The position numbers and the translations under genes are program-made. Shown here one piece after another: positions 33,855 through 45,129 of a DNA stretch of 64,000 nucleotides. Source of the DNA: Durusdinium trenchii (lineage: Eukaryota > Sar > Dinophyceae > Suessiales > Symbiodiniaceae); NCBI GenBank assembly GCA_963970005.1, contig CAXAMN010026439.1:206235-270234 (forward strand). The letters run 5' to 3'. A model generated the notes under the pieces. The model saw only the letters and a list, made by a program, of their open reading frames with translations. It made no database searches and had not been told where the DNA came from. How positions within the stretch are numbered: position 1 is the first letter of the stretch; every line of letters starts with the position of its first letter.

Positions 33855-34544
33855 CTGGAGTACAATGATCAGGCGCAGGATGATGCTTCCAGTTTTTTGG
33901 CTTCCCTGGTTGAGCTGGCTGGCACGGAAGATATTGTTGACACTTATTTTAAGCTTATTTTCACGTTGGCTACAGGTTGGAGCAATCCACCCGCAAGGCT
34001 TTCCCGACGCACCTCCTTTATCCAGAAGAAGGGGGGGGCGCAGAGTCTGGAGACACTCATCAACAGTTGGGCAAACACAGCTGAAGGGCAAGTCACTTCA
34101 AAGCAAGGGTTGTGGATCGGGCAAATTGGCAGGTACAAGCAGCAAGGAGCTAGGTGGACGAAGCATCACCTGCCCTTGCATGTTCCATCGACTTTTCATT
34201 GCCCATGTCATACGATGGAGAAGAGGCCACTACAGAGCAGTACTCGGTGATTGGCCTTCTTTGCCATTCGGGCCCAGAGGATCAGAGAGTGCATTTTTAG
34301 TGCTTATTTATTGAGGGTTGTACTGGTTGGCCGATGATGGGACTTTCCCTAAACCGATTCCCACTATCCATGAAACCCTGCAGGCGCAAATTGCGCAAGT
34401 TTGGGCTGTTCCTTCGTCTCGGCTCCTCCCGGAGGTTGTTAGGTGTGAACTCAAGCCCGACACTAGAGATGAGACCTTGAAGGAACCACCGGCAAAAAAG
34501 AGGCATTCAGATGTTGTGGAGTTTTCGCTTGGCAATGTCACCAG

Positions 34545-35135
34545 TTGTGGCCAGGCTGTGAGATCATGGCTTTTGACCAGGCCAAGGACTCCTTTTGCAT
34601 GCTGGAAACCCATCTTGGCAGCCAGGACCATGACAAGATGGTACAATGGTTCTCTGCGAGGGGCTGGCAGGCGATTGGAGAAGCAGCAGCACAGAGCGCA
34701 AAGGGAAGCACTCATGGGGGGTCCATTGCGTTGTTTCCCAAACACTGTCACACGCATGTTCATTGCGCGCAAAGGCAGTACATTGACGGTTGTGGGTGGC
34801 TTGCGGTCCAGTGGGAATTTCAGGAAATATCACTGATCATCATCATGGTCTACATGAAATGTGGAGAGGGCCTTCAGGGGAGCACCAACTAGGGCTGATG
34901 ACTTGTGTCACGGGAGTGCAACATCCTGTTGTCGTTGTTGGAGACTTCAATGTACAGCCTGAAGAGTTCATGACGACCACTATGGGCAGTATCATGCAGG
35001 TTGCTGTTCTGGCCACTTGGGGGAACCATCAACACGGGCGTCGAACTTGATTGGGCCTTGGCTTCGCGAATGCTCATAGCTGACTTGAGTATTTCTGCTG
35101 ATTTGGATGCGCCTTATCGTCCTCATTGTCAGTTG
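34545..35135 (+). pseudogene. LINE endonuclease domain (APE-like), frameshifted
   Basis: Remnants of the endonuclease/exonuclease/phosphatase fold appear in order across two or three frames. FCMLETHLGSQDHDKM corresponds to the usual QETHL motif with the acidic residue kept. VVVVGDFNVQPEEF corresponds to the GDFN motif. ELDWALASR and YRPHCQL sit where the D-x-I-x-x-S and SDH motifs are expected; the last His survives but the SD does not. It would nick the DNA target in an intact LINE. Confidence 0.65.
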
Positions 35136-35289
35136 CATATTCAGCTTCACAAGAGCAGCAGATCACCAAGTTCAACAATGCAGTTGAGGCTTGAACAGTG
35201 GGGTGCAATCTGGGGCCTTGAGTCTCAACCCATGCAGCTCATCAGTTTGGAACAGCTCAAACAGGATGGAATTTGTGAAGCGAGAGACT

Positions 35290-36257
35290 TTCCTCCTTTG
35301 ACGCTGAAGGGGTGCGGCGCACCATCCGTCGGCTGGGAAACAAAGCACCTGGTTTAGACGCGGTTGGATTTGACACGCTGAAGGGTCTTCCTTTTGAGGC
35401 TATGGCTGACCTGGTGACCTTCTTTCATGCTGTTGAAACCACGGGCAATGTTCCAGTTCAGTGGCAAAGCAATCTCATAGCATTGAGTCCAAAGAACGAA
35501 AGCATTAAACGACCGATAGCATCGGTTGCAACAATGTACAGGTTGCGGTGTAAACTCAGATGGCCAATCTTGCAAAAGTGGCAATCCTTGCTCTCAGATT
35601 TCACGCCATGGGAACGCAACCCCTGGAACAGAATGCTAATGTGGCACTTCGTCGGTCCTTCAGCACAGAACACCACAGAGCACGGTTTTCTTGTTTGCTG
35701 GACTTAAGGAACTTTCATGACCGTATTGATTTGATGCAACTCTGTGGAAGATGGAGGAACGCTGGCTATCCAGTCTTCATGCGGCTTTCGCCATGCAGGT
35801 TTATCTTGGACGTCGAATCCTTGAAGCTGAGGGAGAGGCATGACGGCCTATCTGGACGCGGAAGAGCATCCTTGCTGGAGATCCTCAGGCTCCCTTGGTT
35901 GCAAAAGTCTACATGCAGAGGGCCATGGAAGCTTTTCGATGCAGATTTCCAACGCTGCATGTTGACTTGTGGATTGATGACTGCAGTTTTGATGTTGTTG
36001 AGAGACTTCTCTCCATTGGCAAGACAGGATTTGTTGTGTCCAATGCAGAGGCCCAAAGGTTGCTGACTGACACTCTGCCACGCAATGGCCCAAAGATCCA
36101 TGATGTTATGCGGGACCTTGGTTGCGACTGCACTAGTGGACGACTCCGCAGAATCATGACAATGAAGAGTCGAAGGCGAAGGGCTACAGGTGGCAGGAAA
36201 GGGAAGAAGCTTCACAAGCTGAAAATTATTTGGAAAGCAGTCAGACTCAGGCTGTAG
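35290..36257 (+). pseudogene. LINE reverse transcriptase domain, frameshifted
   Basis: Fragments in successive frames are: GNKAPGLDAVGFDTLKGLP (35332 on), SLIALSPKNESIKRPIA-like sequence (35480-35530), LLDLRNFHDRIDL (35695-35740, catalytic Asp of motif A) and LWIDDCSFDVV (35968-36000, the Y/F-x-DD catalytic pair as WIDD). This is the order of non-LTR reverse transcriptases. At least three frame changes interrupt it. Confidence 0.7.
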
Positions 36258-36473
36258 AAAGGGAGCATCCTTGCGGGCATTCGCTCGGGGAACCAAGCAA
36301 TGGGAGTTGCTCCTCAAACAGCTCGGTTTAGGGTGGCCATGGGGGGTTGCAGAAGACTGGCAATCAAGATGTGGTCTTTGATATGCACCAGCAGCACCAG
36401 GGCCCCTGTTTTGGGGCCTTCATGGATCAGAACATGGCGTACATGAAGTTTGTGAGTAGCTGGCCGGCCGACG

Positions 36474-37433
36474 ATGAGCTGCAGAAATCTTGGCAAGCTC
36501 ATTTTCAGCTGGGCGCTTCTTCCCTGGCAGCATGCCAAAAGACCCATGACCGGTATCCGGTATGATCAGTGGAGCAAGCCTAGCTACAATGGCCGACCTC
36601 ATTGGGAGATCAATGTGAAATATTCATGGAACAGTGTCAAAAGGCAATTGAAAGCGACGGAGTCTTGGGAAAGAGTCCAATGTCTGAACAAGCATGCCAT
36701 GCTGGAGGAGATTCAAGCACCTCTATATTGGACAGGATGGAAGAGACTGCACAAAACTCTTAACCAGAGAGATGCCACGGCGCTGCTCACTTGGCAGCTA
36801 GGCTCCCGCTTCCTCAAAATCAGTGACAGTCGGCCTCATGGCTACATGCGTTGCCGTCATTGCCAGGAACCGGATACAGCTGTCCATGTGTTGCGGTTGC
36901 GCAAAGAGACCAACAGACACTTCAAGGCCATTCCTGAGGAGTGGGAGATTGTAATTATGCATGGCATCACCCTTGAATTTTGGTCGCAAGGGTTGATTTG
37001 TCAGCCACAGTATCGTTTGGACACTGGAGGAGCCTCGGTTGAAACTTGGGGGAGATGGTCAATGCATGACCCTATGCCAGTGAAGAACCGGGAGTGCTTG
37101 TTGATTGGAATTGCAGCAACAAGTCAAGACCCGCCGCGACTGCGTCATGTGGTGGTCTCGGTGGTCCATCACACCCTCAAGGATGGTGAGTTGTATCATC
37201 TTGGCTGCATCACGGCAGTGGTCCCTTACGGTCAGTCCTTTCCTCGGGCCTGGTTTTACGGGCTTCGCATTGCAGTGCATTTTGTTGCTTTGTCTGAAGA
37301 TGTCCGCATTCATGCGATGTCAACACAGGCTTTTGAGGCTTGGAACAAGCAGAAACACAACGGCGTGTTCTGGGATTTGAATTGCCTTGTCACTCCTCAC
37401 CACAGAGCCAGGACGGCCTATTTATGTGTCTAA
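36474..37433 (+). pseudogene. LINE C-terminal zinc-binding and RNase H-like region
   Basis: A 319-codon open frame contains CRHCQEPDTAVHVL, a C-x2-C...H pattern seen after RT in many LINEs. It is followed by a region ending VVPYGQSFPRAWFYGLRIAVHF...IHAMSTQAFEAWN, which resembles an RNase H fold. If that alignment is right, the catalytic Glu normally in R-A-E-x-x-A-L is Trp here. It is one of the longest surviving frames of the LINE. Confidence 0.45.
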
Positions 37434-37659
37434 GAAGCAGCTGCAGCAGATTTGTTTGCGGGGAGGCTCCTGGCTGGACGCCACCAAGGTTGCAAAGGAG
37501 CGTGCGTTGGCAATGAAACCTCATGATCTAGAACATGAACTTGAGACTCAGGATGCACGATACCGAGCTGTGGCCTTGCGGGCCATTGAGAGGGTAAATT
37601 CGCCAAGGAGAACAGAGCCGCCGCCCAGGAGAGAAAGGGAGATGCCTACGCGGCTTTGC

Positions 37660-38170
37660 TGGGAACTGGAATTTCTGGTGGACACATCTGGGTCCCGAAC
37701 GGGGCAGGGCTCAAATGCAAGGGATGTCACTGCAGGGCCAGCATGCATGTGACTTATGAGCAGCTTCTGCAATTCCGAACGGAAGCTTGTCCAGTTGGTG
37801 GAGCTCCACCTGCCAGAGGTGGGGCTGAAGAGCAGACCAATACCAAAGCAGACACGATTCAGCAAATGCTGGCGGCTGGCACCTACCCAGGGCATGGAGG
37901 TCATGCCTTGGAGTTGAAGAAAAACTACATTGGCTGTGGACAAATGGAGCATGTTTGTCACCAAGAGGTGCTGGAATGAAGCACATGGCAGGGGCGCTTG
38001 AGTCTTGAATTGTGGCGGAAAGGCAACAAAGCTTCGTGTTTGAAGTGTGGAAGCTTTGCAATCTGCAGCGAGCAGACATATGCAGCTTCTGCAAAGCTCA
38101 AAGGAGCTGCGGTCGAGCCACTTCACAACTCGACCTTACGGCCTTGTTTCGCAGAAAGACAGAGGTCGAA
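37660..38170 (+). pseudogene. LINE 3'-terminal Cys/His-rich region
   Basis: Two Cys-pair clusters lie in different frames: HIWVPNGAGLKCKGCHCRA followed by CGQMEHVCH, and KCGSFAICSEQ. They look like zinc-ribbon tails. Frames are broken and the sequence runs into the 3' end at 38219. Confidence 0.4.
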
Positions 38171-38219
38171 ACGGACTTCTAGAAGAAGGCAGGAGCAAAA
38201 GACACGTAGGAAAAACATG

Positions 38220-38231
38220 TATGTACATATG
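38220..38231 (+). repeat. Right 12-bp target-site duplication of the LINE
   Basis: TATGTACATATG, an exact copy of 5695-5706, lies directly after the LINE 3' end and is followed by the AT-rich host tract into which the copia element later inserted. Confidence 0.65.
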
Positions 38232-38277
38232 TATAATGTATATTTATATGTATTGATATACACCTATGCTTGTAATT

Positions 38278-38282
38278 AGTAT
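38278..38282 (+). repeat. 5-bp target-site duplication of the copia element (left)
   Basis: AGTAT directly before the left LTR, repeated exactly at 46128-46132 directly after the right LTR. Five bases is the usual length for Ty1/copia integrases. Confidence 0.85.
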
Positions 38283-38449
38283 TGTGTTTTACACACAGTG
38301 GCAGCAGAACACACAGGCACTCGTGCCCTTTTCCGGCGCACATGCGCCCCTCGGGTGGGTCCTCACCCAAAAGGCTGCAGGTTCACAAACGCTCAAATGA
38401 CGATCGACCGACGGTCAAGCAACTGACATCAAGAGACTCTTCGTTCACA
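38283..38449 (-). repeat. 3' LTR (167 bp)
   Basis: Compared with 45962-46127 it has one substitution (T/C) and one single-base indel. It reads TGTGAACGAAG...AACACA on the minus strand. The RNase H frame runs into it and stops at 38383. No strong polypurine tract is visible just inside. Confidence 0.93.
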
Positions 38450-39177
38450 GCTGGCATAATCTTCTTGTTGATGTCAGTAGCGTCCGTCAACCTCAACACG
38501 CCTTCGCGCAAAAGTTGAAGTAGCGGAGCTGCATTGCCGTGACGTTTGGTCAGGCTATCTACGATCATCTTGGGATGAGGTACCCACTTAATTTGTGTGC
38601 GGGTTTCCGCAAGAGTCTGCCTGATGATCTGCATCTCCAAGGCAGTTCTCTTGTCATTGGTGGTTCCTATGGTCTCCCGTGAAAGATGATCATACAATGA
38701 CTTGGCATCTACAATGCTCAAATTCTCAGCTAGGGCACGTTCACTGCTCTCAGACACAAGGGCGCTCAGTCGCTGCTTTCGAAGCGAGACCTCCCACTGG
38801 CGCATATCGAAGGCCTCATTGGTGAACTCGTTGCGCACCGTGACCGTCCAGGAAAGCTCGGACAATCCGCGGCTCAAGGCCTGCGTCTCGGCAGCAAGGG
38901 TGGAATTTACCAACCAGTGGATCTTGCCACTCCTCCAATGAAGCACATTACACCGGCCAACTCCAGTGGTGAGGATCTTCTTGTCCATGGCTACCACTGC
39001 ATAAGCTCCTTGAGATTTTCCCTTGCTCACATTGGCGTAGCTGGCATCGGTGACCACACCCCAACACAGCTCTGACATAGGAATCGCCTGAATGCGCAAC
39101 GACAGTTTGGCGTTCTCACGCACTTGAGTGATGGCCTTGTTCAAGTCCAAAATGTCTTGGACTTTGAGCTCACCCAT
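38383..39177 (-). pseudogene. copia RNase H
   Basis: VVTDASYANV (first catalytic Asp), NSTLAAETQALSRGLSE (Glu), SIVDAKSLYDHL (Asp) and VPHPKMIVDSLTK (final Asp region) appear in order. The frame continues into the 3' LTR and ends at 38383. It removes the RNA template during cDNA synthesis. It is open through its length; only the join to RT is broken. Confidence 0.85.
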
Positions 39178-39211
39178 ACTTGAAGCTATGAGGCTTGCAG
39201 CGGCGGCTGCA

Positions 39212-40204
39212 TCAGGTCAGACTACCCACTGCCGCACGAACCAAATCTTTCTCCTCACTGGTGGCATCCTCCTTTGCTTTGGTGGCTCTTCCAACTGCAA
39301 GCTTCACTGGATGTAGTCGTTCTGACACGAACTTCTCCATGTCAATGAGGAACTCGGCACCTTTCTGTTTGATGCGTCGTCCATTGAACCCCACTCCAGC
39401 TTCTTCATCCTCCAATCTTGCAAACTTGCCAAAGCCGAACCTCTTTCGGAGTGCCTCCATCTGCTGAAAGAAATATTCATCTCCAGCTCCAAACAGGTCA
39501 TCCACCTCCACCACCAGCAGCCCCCGGAGTTTTCCTTCTTTGAAGCTCTTGAACACGCACGGGTCCATGCTGGATTGCTGGAAGCCACACTGAAACAGCG
39601 CCTTCTTGAGGCTCTTTCTCCAATGAGCCGGCGCGTCTCCAAGACCGTAAGCTCCGGCCAAGATCTCAATCAACTGTCCTTCTTGTAGTCCGGGAAGTCC
39701 CCCGCGCGGTTGCTTGCAGAACAATCTTCCTGCTGGCCTCACGAGCTTGTCAGACTGCATGAATGCGTTCTTTAAGTCACCCACTGCCGCCTTCCAGTTC
39801 GAGCTCGCTGCAATCTGCAAAACCACTGACAAGGTGGCAGTTGTCACTGTAGGAGCACGCCTGTCCAGCTGCAGCAAATCAGGATCGTGATTTCCACGCA
39901 CACACCATCTCGACTTCCTTGTAGCCGGAACTCCAGGTTGCTCTGAAGGCTTCCACCGCCGGACCATTCGCGAGGGCAAGATTCTTGAGCTGAGTCCTGC
40001 ATCTTGGAGCTGATGGACCACATCGTATGAATCCTCCACAGACAGCGCCTTCACTGCCCCTGTCGCCTCCACTTTGCTCCACTCTGCTCCATCCGAAATC
40101 CTCCACTGCTCCCATTCTTCTGGTGGAATGTCCTCCTCTCTCACTTCATCTGAACCTCGCTTCACCATCAAAGACAGCTCAGCTTCTGGGGGCATCTTTC
40201 GCAA
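39212..40204 (-). pseudogene. copia reverse transcriptase
   Basis: The frame has RKSRWCVRGNHDPD, AVGDLKNAFMQ (motif A Asp), GAYGLGDAPAHWRKSL, DPCVFKS and VVEVDDLFGAG (the catalytic D-D, where most copia elements have YVDD). It is intact over 330 codons from 40204 to 39212 and then shifts frame before RNase H. The Glu before V-D-D in place of Tyr is unusual for the family. Confidence 0.85.
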
Positions 40205-40817
40205 CTGGAACTCGGTGTACCCGACCCACCAGCGCGTCGGTCGGTCCTCTAAGAGCCTTCCGCTCGGTGACTCCTTTCACATCTCTCCAGTTCTCCTTCT
40301 CCTCACGAATGCTTCCGTCTCCAAAGCGCTGCACTGTTCTTCGCTGGGATGTCAAATACCGCAAAGACACCGGGCATCCTCGACTCTGGCTTGGGGTGAA
40401 GTGCACACCTCTTTCTTGATTGTGCTTCCGAATGACGGTGTTGCGCTCGGGGTCATAGATTCCATAAATCTTCTTCTTGTTTCTCCTCATCCTCCTCCTC
40501 TTCACCGGGATGGTCAACGCTTGCTCCACCTTGGTATGGCTTCCATCGTTCTCTCAAAACTCTTCGAGTAGGCCCGTATCTTGTGGGCGTCTTTGTCCTA
40601 AGGTGCCATCGAGTTGCTCACACCTTCGATTGGACTCCAGGGCCTGCTCCATCATCTCCGGTTCCTCAGAGGGTTCTTCCTCCTCAGCCTCATTCAACGG
40701 GCTTGTGGGAGCATATCCTTCACTTCTTCGACTCAGTTCTTCTTCAGGCTCTGCCTCAGTGCCGATTCTTGGTCGTTGACGAGGTCGCTCAGGCAACTCC
40801 TCCTCTTCCTCAATCAT
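40179..40817 (-). pseudogene. copia linker between integrase and RT, with in-frame stop
   Basis: A Glu/Pro/Arg-rich linker (IEEEEELPERPRQRPRIG) runs in one frame through ...TGLLEEF, then a TGA (40554-40556), then ENDGSHTKVEQALTIPVKR. The stop is the only nonsense codon in the element's inferred coding track; the other breaks are frame changes. Confidence 0.6.
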
Positions 40818-41173
40818 CGGTGGGGGCCCTTCCCACTGGTGATGTCCTTGAAGCCTCTCTTACTGGCCTTCCGGGTCATCTCAACCCGAAGATCTTCGAA
40901 GTCGCCTTTCAAAAGACTCCGGGCTTCCTTCTCTTCAGGACTGGCATGTCGTAGTTGTTCCAAGGCGCACTTCCATAGCTCACCTCTTATCGACAGCCAA
41001 GCGTTGGCTCTCTCCACCATGACCACCACGCCAGGCCCCACCCATGTTGCTCTTCTTCCTTCTCTGTCTTCAAAGTCTACTTCACTCCTCATTCGCTTGC
41101 GTTGAAGCGGTACTCGGTAGACGTAGATGACGTCTCCCACCTTGAACTCTCGACTTCCTCTTCCTCGGGCCAA
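40814..41173 (-). pseudogene. copia integrase C-terminal domain
   Basis: In a different frame from the integrase core: EFKVGDVIYVYRV ... ATWVGPGVVVMVERANAWLS ... ALEQLRHASPEE. This is the small beta-barrel C-terminal domain seen in many integrases, where W-x-G-P-x-x-V is typical. A frame change near 41150 separates it from the core. Confidence 0.65.
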
Positions 41174-42230
41174 TTGCCACCGCTCTGCAGGTGACGTGCT
41201 TCAGATACTCCTGCATGGCCGTATTCCGAATCTCCATCACCCTTCTCACATCATCCGTGGAGGAATGGGTCAGCAGTTCTGGAGAGTAAATGTCATCAGA
41301 TCCAAGCGAGCCTGGCAATCGCATGTTGTAGCCAAACTGGCGTTGAGCGGGACTGAAACCTGAACGGTTGTACAGTCGGTTCTTTGCAGCCTCCAATGCG
41401 TGAACACATAGGCGCCATTCACTGTCATTGGTGGGCAGCATGCTTTCGCGAAGCTTCACAAAGACCTCCTTCGCCACTCCTCCGTGACGCTCTGTGCGTC
41501 CTTGTTGCCATGGTGCCCTGGCTCCAATCACTCGGTGCAAAGCTCCTGCCTGCGCGATCTTCTCTGCCAGCTCCTTGCCGAACTCTCTTCCTTGATCAGT
41601 GACTATCACCTCAGGCACACTGAACGTTCTCACCCACGTGCCGTAGAACTTCTCCCAGACATGGTTGGATTGGGTGCTTTCCAGCGGTTCGAGCCTCTGA
41701 TACCCGGTGGCCCAGTCTACCATGTTGAGTACTGGCCTCACTTGTCGCACATCCAAGCCTGGAAAGAACACCACGTCTAACCCAACGGTGCGGCATGGCT
41801 CAAAGGTCTTCGGGAGAACTGCTGGTCGAGCACTTTTCGGCTTCCTCTTCCTTTCACAGACATCGCACTGGAACCCATTCTTCACATATCTCCACACAGC
41901 ATTGCGAGCCCTGGCCAGTCGAAGTGCTTTGCTAAGTTCATAGTTGTTGGGATGGCCGAGATTCACATGCAGCTTGTGGATGATTCTCTTGTCCTCCGCC
42001 GTAAGGTGATCCCTCACGTGATCGGGCTCCTCCTCCTCTTGTCTGTTTTGGGGCTCATCAGGCGCCAATCGTCCTCTTGCTATCAAACCCCGTTGAGCTT
42101 CTTTGGCGTCTCTGTTCTCCTCTTGCTCTTCATGTCTTCTCAGCAACTCCTCAATGTCTTCTTCAGCCTTCTGGCTTTCCTCCTCCTGCCCGGTGGCCCA
42201 CACATAGATCTTCTGCTGAAGAAGGTCTTT
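41082..42230 (-). pseudogene. copia integrase, core
   Basis: The zinc-binding part reads KLHVNLGHPNNYELSK then CDVCERKRKPK (H-x4-H...C-x2-C). The catalytic core has D in VGLDVVFFPG, D in EVIVTDQGREFGKE and E in GRTERHGGVAKEVF, a full D-D-E set. A helical region follows (ALEAAKNRLYNRSGFSPAQRQFGYN). This part is in one frame and is intact from about 42690 to 41082. It integrates the cDNA and leaves the 5-bp duplication seen here. Confidence 0.85.
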
Positions 42231-43150
42231 CTTTCCTCCGTCCATCATCGCCGCACATAGGCCGTTGGGATACTTCTGAGCCAGCCGAGCAATACCTCCA
42301 ATCAAGGGCAAGTGTTTGTGTTCTCCATGACATCTGCGGCTCAAAGCGATTGCGGTGTGCTCCCCATTGGCCAGCCCATATTGGCATTGATCTGCGCGGA
42401 CTCTCTGGACCCCTGGGAGGTTCATCATCTCTTGAACGCACTCCTCTTGCCATGCCTTGGAGGTGGCTGGGTGCTCAAAGATCGCCAATCTCTTCCTCAA
42501 GGTTTGCCATCGAAACACTTCCATCGCGAACTGCAAGTGCTCCTTCCCTTTATTCAACCTCAGAATGGCCTTCTCCCCTTGATGTCGTTGGTTGAGACTC
42601 TGCAGAATGGAAAAAGGTCCACATGGTGGACAGAACACCACGATGTCAGGGTCGGCCTGCCGCAGTGCCCTCCAGCAGCGTCTGTCGTCCTTGCGAGACA
42701 GATCAAGTCACCAGATCGAAGGCTCCTCCTGCAAGATGTCCATGCTTCTCAGCGTACTCACTCACCCGTGGGGGCGAGAACACCTCAGCGACCACTAGCT
42801 TCTTCATGCGTGAGGACAATGCCTTGCGGGATGAACGGGACAATTGCTTCTCCTCTTCGGGCTCATAGTCTTGATCTTGGAAGTACGTGTTCCCGAACCA
42901 ACCCACTGCCACTTTCCCTTCGATGAATTCAGGCAAAATGCCGTAGTGAAACCTCCACGTGCCGTTGTTCTCTGGCACCCAAAATCCGTCGGCGACCTGC
43001 CGCTCATAGTGCGCATGGAAGCTCTCCTCGATTTGCTTCTTGCTCCAAAGTTCCCAGCGAGCTCCATCGTCCAACTTGACCACCCGAGGGGCGTCTTCAT
43101 CGAGTGCCTCTTCCATCTCCTCGTCCGTCATCACGGACTTGAGTTCTACT
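42230..43150 (-). pseudogene. copia methyltransferase-like region
   Basis: In order: VVAEVFSPPRVSEYAEKHG and GGAFDLVT, resembling the SAM-binding motif I region; then, after a frame change near 42700, DDRRCWRALRQADPDIVVF and CPPCGPFSILQSLNQ, which resembles motif IV (P-P-C) of C5 cytosine methyltransferases; then AIFEHP, which replaces the E-N-V motif; then RADQCQYGL. Known work has reported cytosine methyltransferases captured by retrotransposons in dinoflagellates. This region may be a derived relative of such a domain. The later conserved motifs IX and X were not seen, so activity is doubtful. Confidence 0.55.
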
Positions 43151-44400
43151 GCCCACTGTGGTATCCCTGGCTTTGATCCATCGTGGACTGTGCTTGCACC
43201 TCCTGGTTTCGCAGCTCCTCCTTCATTGCCATGGCCTTGTTCATCATCTCTTGCTGGAGCACCGGATTCTTGAACACCTCCTCCATCCGAGCTTCGCCCG
43301 CCACTGCTGACATCCACAGAAGCTGGTTCTTGAGAGACTCCACCTCCCATTGGTGCTGAGCTTGCGTGGCCTCCAGGATCTCCTGGCGTCGAGTTTCTGC
43401 AACCTCCATCGTCTTCTGGATCATGTGCTGACGCTCGGCCTCCTCCTGTGCCTCCCAGCGCTTCACTTCGGCATCCTCTTGCTCCTGCAACAGCTTTCGC
43501 TGAATCTCTTGAGTCTCTTGAGGATCCCATTCGAAGAAGTTGCAAATCCTCCTGGCGCACTTCCAGAACAGTCGTCCTTGGGTCGGGCCGTCTTTCTTCA
43601 CGATCAGCTGGACTGCTGGTACTCGAGAATGGCAGTTCATCCCCTGAGTCTTCGGGGCGCTGAGCTGTTCGGCATTCCACGGTGGCGTCAAGGGAGAGCT
43701 CGGGGTGATCGGTCCCCTGCTGGCCTTCTTTGCTGACGGAGTCCTCACTGGTGTCCGCGGTGGAGTGTCGTACCGGCTCAAACCGGACTTGCCTGAGAGG
43801 TTGAACGTCTTGCCATTCACATGGATGACCGCTTTCTTGTTGGCAATGTCCTCCATGACCCTGGGGTCTACTCCCCATCGGGCATGACACTTCTGACACC
43901 ACACTTCTCGCTGAGCTTGGTTGCCAGCACCTGCCAAAGCTGCCAGTGGATGAGCGCACGCCTTCATATGGATGTCCGGCGCTGTCTTGCACCTTGTTTG
44001 GCCCAGGAACTCCCCAAGTTGGATGAGTTCGGCATAGATGGAGGCCTTGGTGATCTGCATGGGGCTTGCTCCGTCCAGACATGAGAAAGGCTCGGATCCC
44101 GATGCTGGCCGGGTAAACGATGAGCATGGTGGAACACCAAGCACACAGAGCTCCATCAGGTCGGACACGTGCTCCATGAGAACTCGCCAATTGCGGATGG
44201 CTCTTTCCGACCGACGATGTTCCTGCATGGACACCTTCTCCCATTCCTCGCCTGAAGTCTTCTCGAGCTGGCGAAGACGAGAGATGAGATCCATCGCGCC
44301 CGGCTCCTGCGGAGTTGCACTTCCTCCACATGAACGAATGGTTCTGAGCGGAGACGGCTGAAAAGAAACGAAATGCATCTTCCTTGCGGCTTCGTTCAAG
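43150..44400 (-). pseudogene. copia spacer region with a GRF-type zinc finger and coiled coil
   Basis: This segment sits between protease and integrase, where copia elements usually have little. The frame reads CQKCHARWGVDPRVMEDI, a Cys pair, and later CHSRVPAVQLIVKKDG, then GRLFWKCARRICNFFEWDP (about 43640-43530). The latter fits a GRF zinc finger: C...GR.F..C....C.FF.W. A long Glu/Gln-rich coiled coil follows (LLQEQEDAEVKRWEAQEEAE). GRF fingers bind nucleic acid in topoisomerase III, APE2 and related proteins. Confidence 0.6.
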
Positions 44401-44419
44401 AGCCATGTCAGGGAGTTGC

Positions 44420-45117
44420 CGCCCAGCTTCATGAAATGCCAAAACATGTACTGCAACATGACCGGAGGGCATATGGTGCAAAGGACAACTCTTGTCAAAC
44501 TTGGTGAGGATCAATGCACTCTCTTGCAAGTCAACTATGGCCCCTACCTGCTTGAGGAACTGGATGGAGAGCAGGAAAGGAACTTCTTCTTCGACCACTG
44601 TGACCTCGATCACACCGTTCACACGACCGATGCCGACTGGGATCTCGACCACACCGCAGACACGAGCGTCCCCTCCGATGCCCTTGGCTTGGGCTTTCTT
44701 CCCCGTCCAAACAATCTTCAATCCATGCCCCTTCAAAGACTCCTCCAACCGACGAAGTGCTGGAAGACCAATCAGCCCACCTTGCGCTGCGGTATCGATG
44801 ATGCCCATAGACCCACTAGTGGTGATGCCAGTAAAGGGAGTCGGCGATCTTGGTCTTCCAGCCCTTGTCTTGGCTAAGCATTGGCCCAGGGTGACCTGAA
44901 AGGTGGAGGACTCACCATCGACGATCCCGGTCTCGAAGAACCCTGACTTGGGACTGGTGCTATCTGCAGAAGCTCGGCTTTTCCCTTTGGCGTCTGGCTT
45001 GTTGACACACTCACGAGCCCAATGGCCGATTTGGCCGCATCTTGCGCACTTCGCGCGAAGCTTGAGCACGTCGATGTGAACCTTGGTGCCTTTGCCACCA
45101 AAACGAATCGGCGACAT
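44420..45117 (-). pseudogene. copia zinc knuckle and aspartic protease
   Basis: The knuckle CARCGQIGHWAREC is a standard C-x2-C-x4-H-x4-C near 45048-45006. The protease candidate follows: GIIDTAAQGGLIG near 44810-44770 is the active-site region with D-T-A in place of the usual D-T/S-G, then hydrophobic strands and EVPFLLSIQFLKQVGA as the flap-side and second-motif region. The protease matures the polyprotein. Ala for Gly after the D-T pair occurs in some active proteases, so inactivity should not be assumed. Confidence 0.6.
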
Positions 45118-45129
45118 GACTTGGAGCCC

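Larger units (their letters stand above)
33139..38219 (+). mobile_element. LINE retrotransposon, 3' part (endonuclease, RT, RNase H-like, Cys-rich tail)
   Basis: This is the continuation of the LINE begun at 5707. In order: the rest of ORF1, an apurinic-type endonuclease, reverse transcriptase, a zinc-binding and RNase H-like region, and Cys-rich tails. Every domain is in broken frames, so this copy is dead. The 3' end has no long poly(A), only AAAAAC before the TATGTACATATG duplication. Confidence 0.75.
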
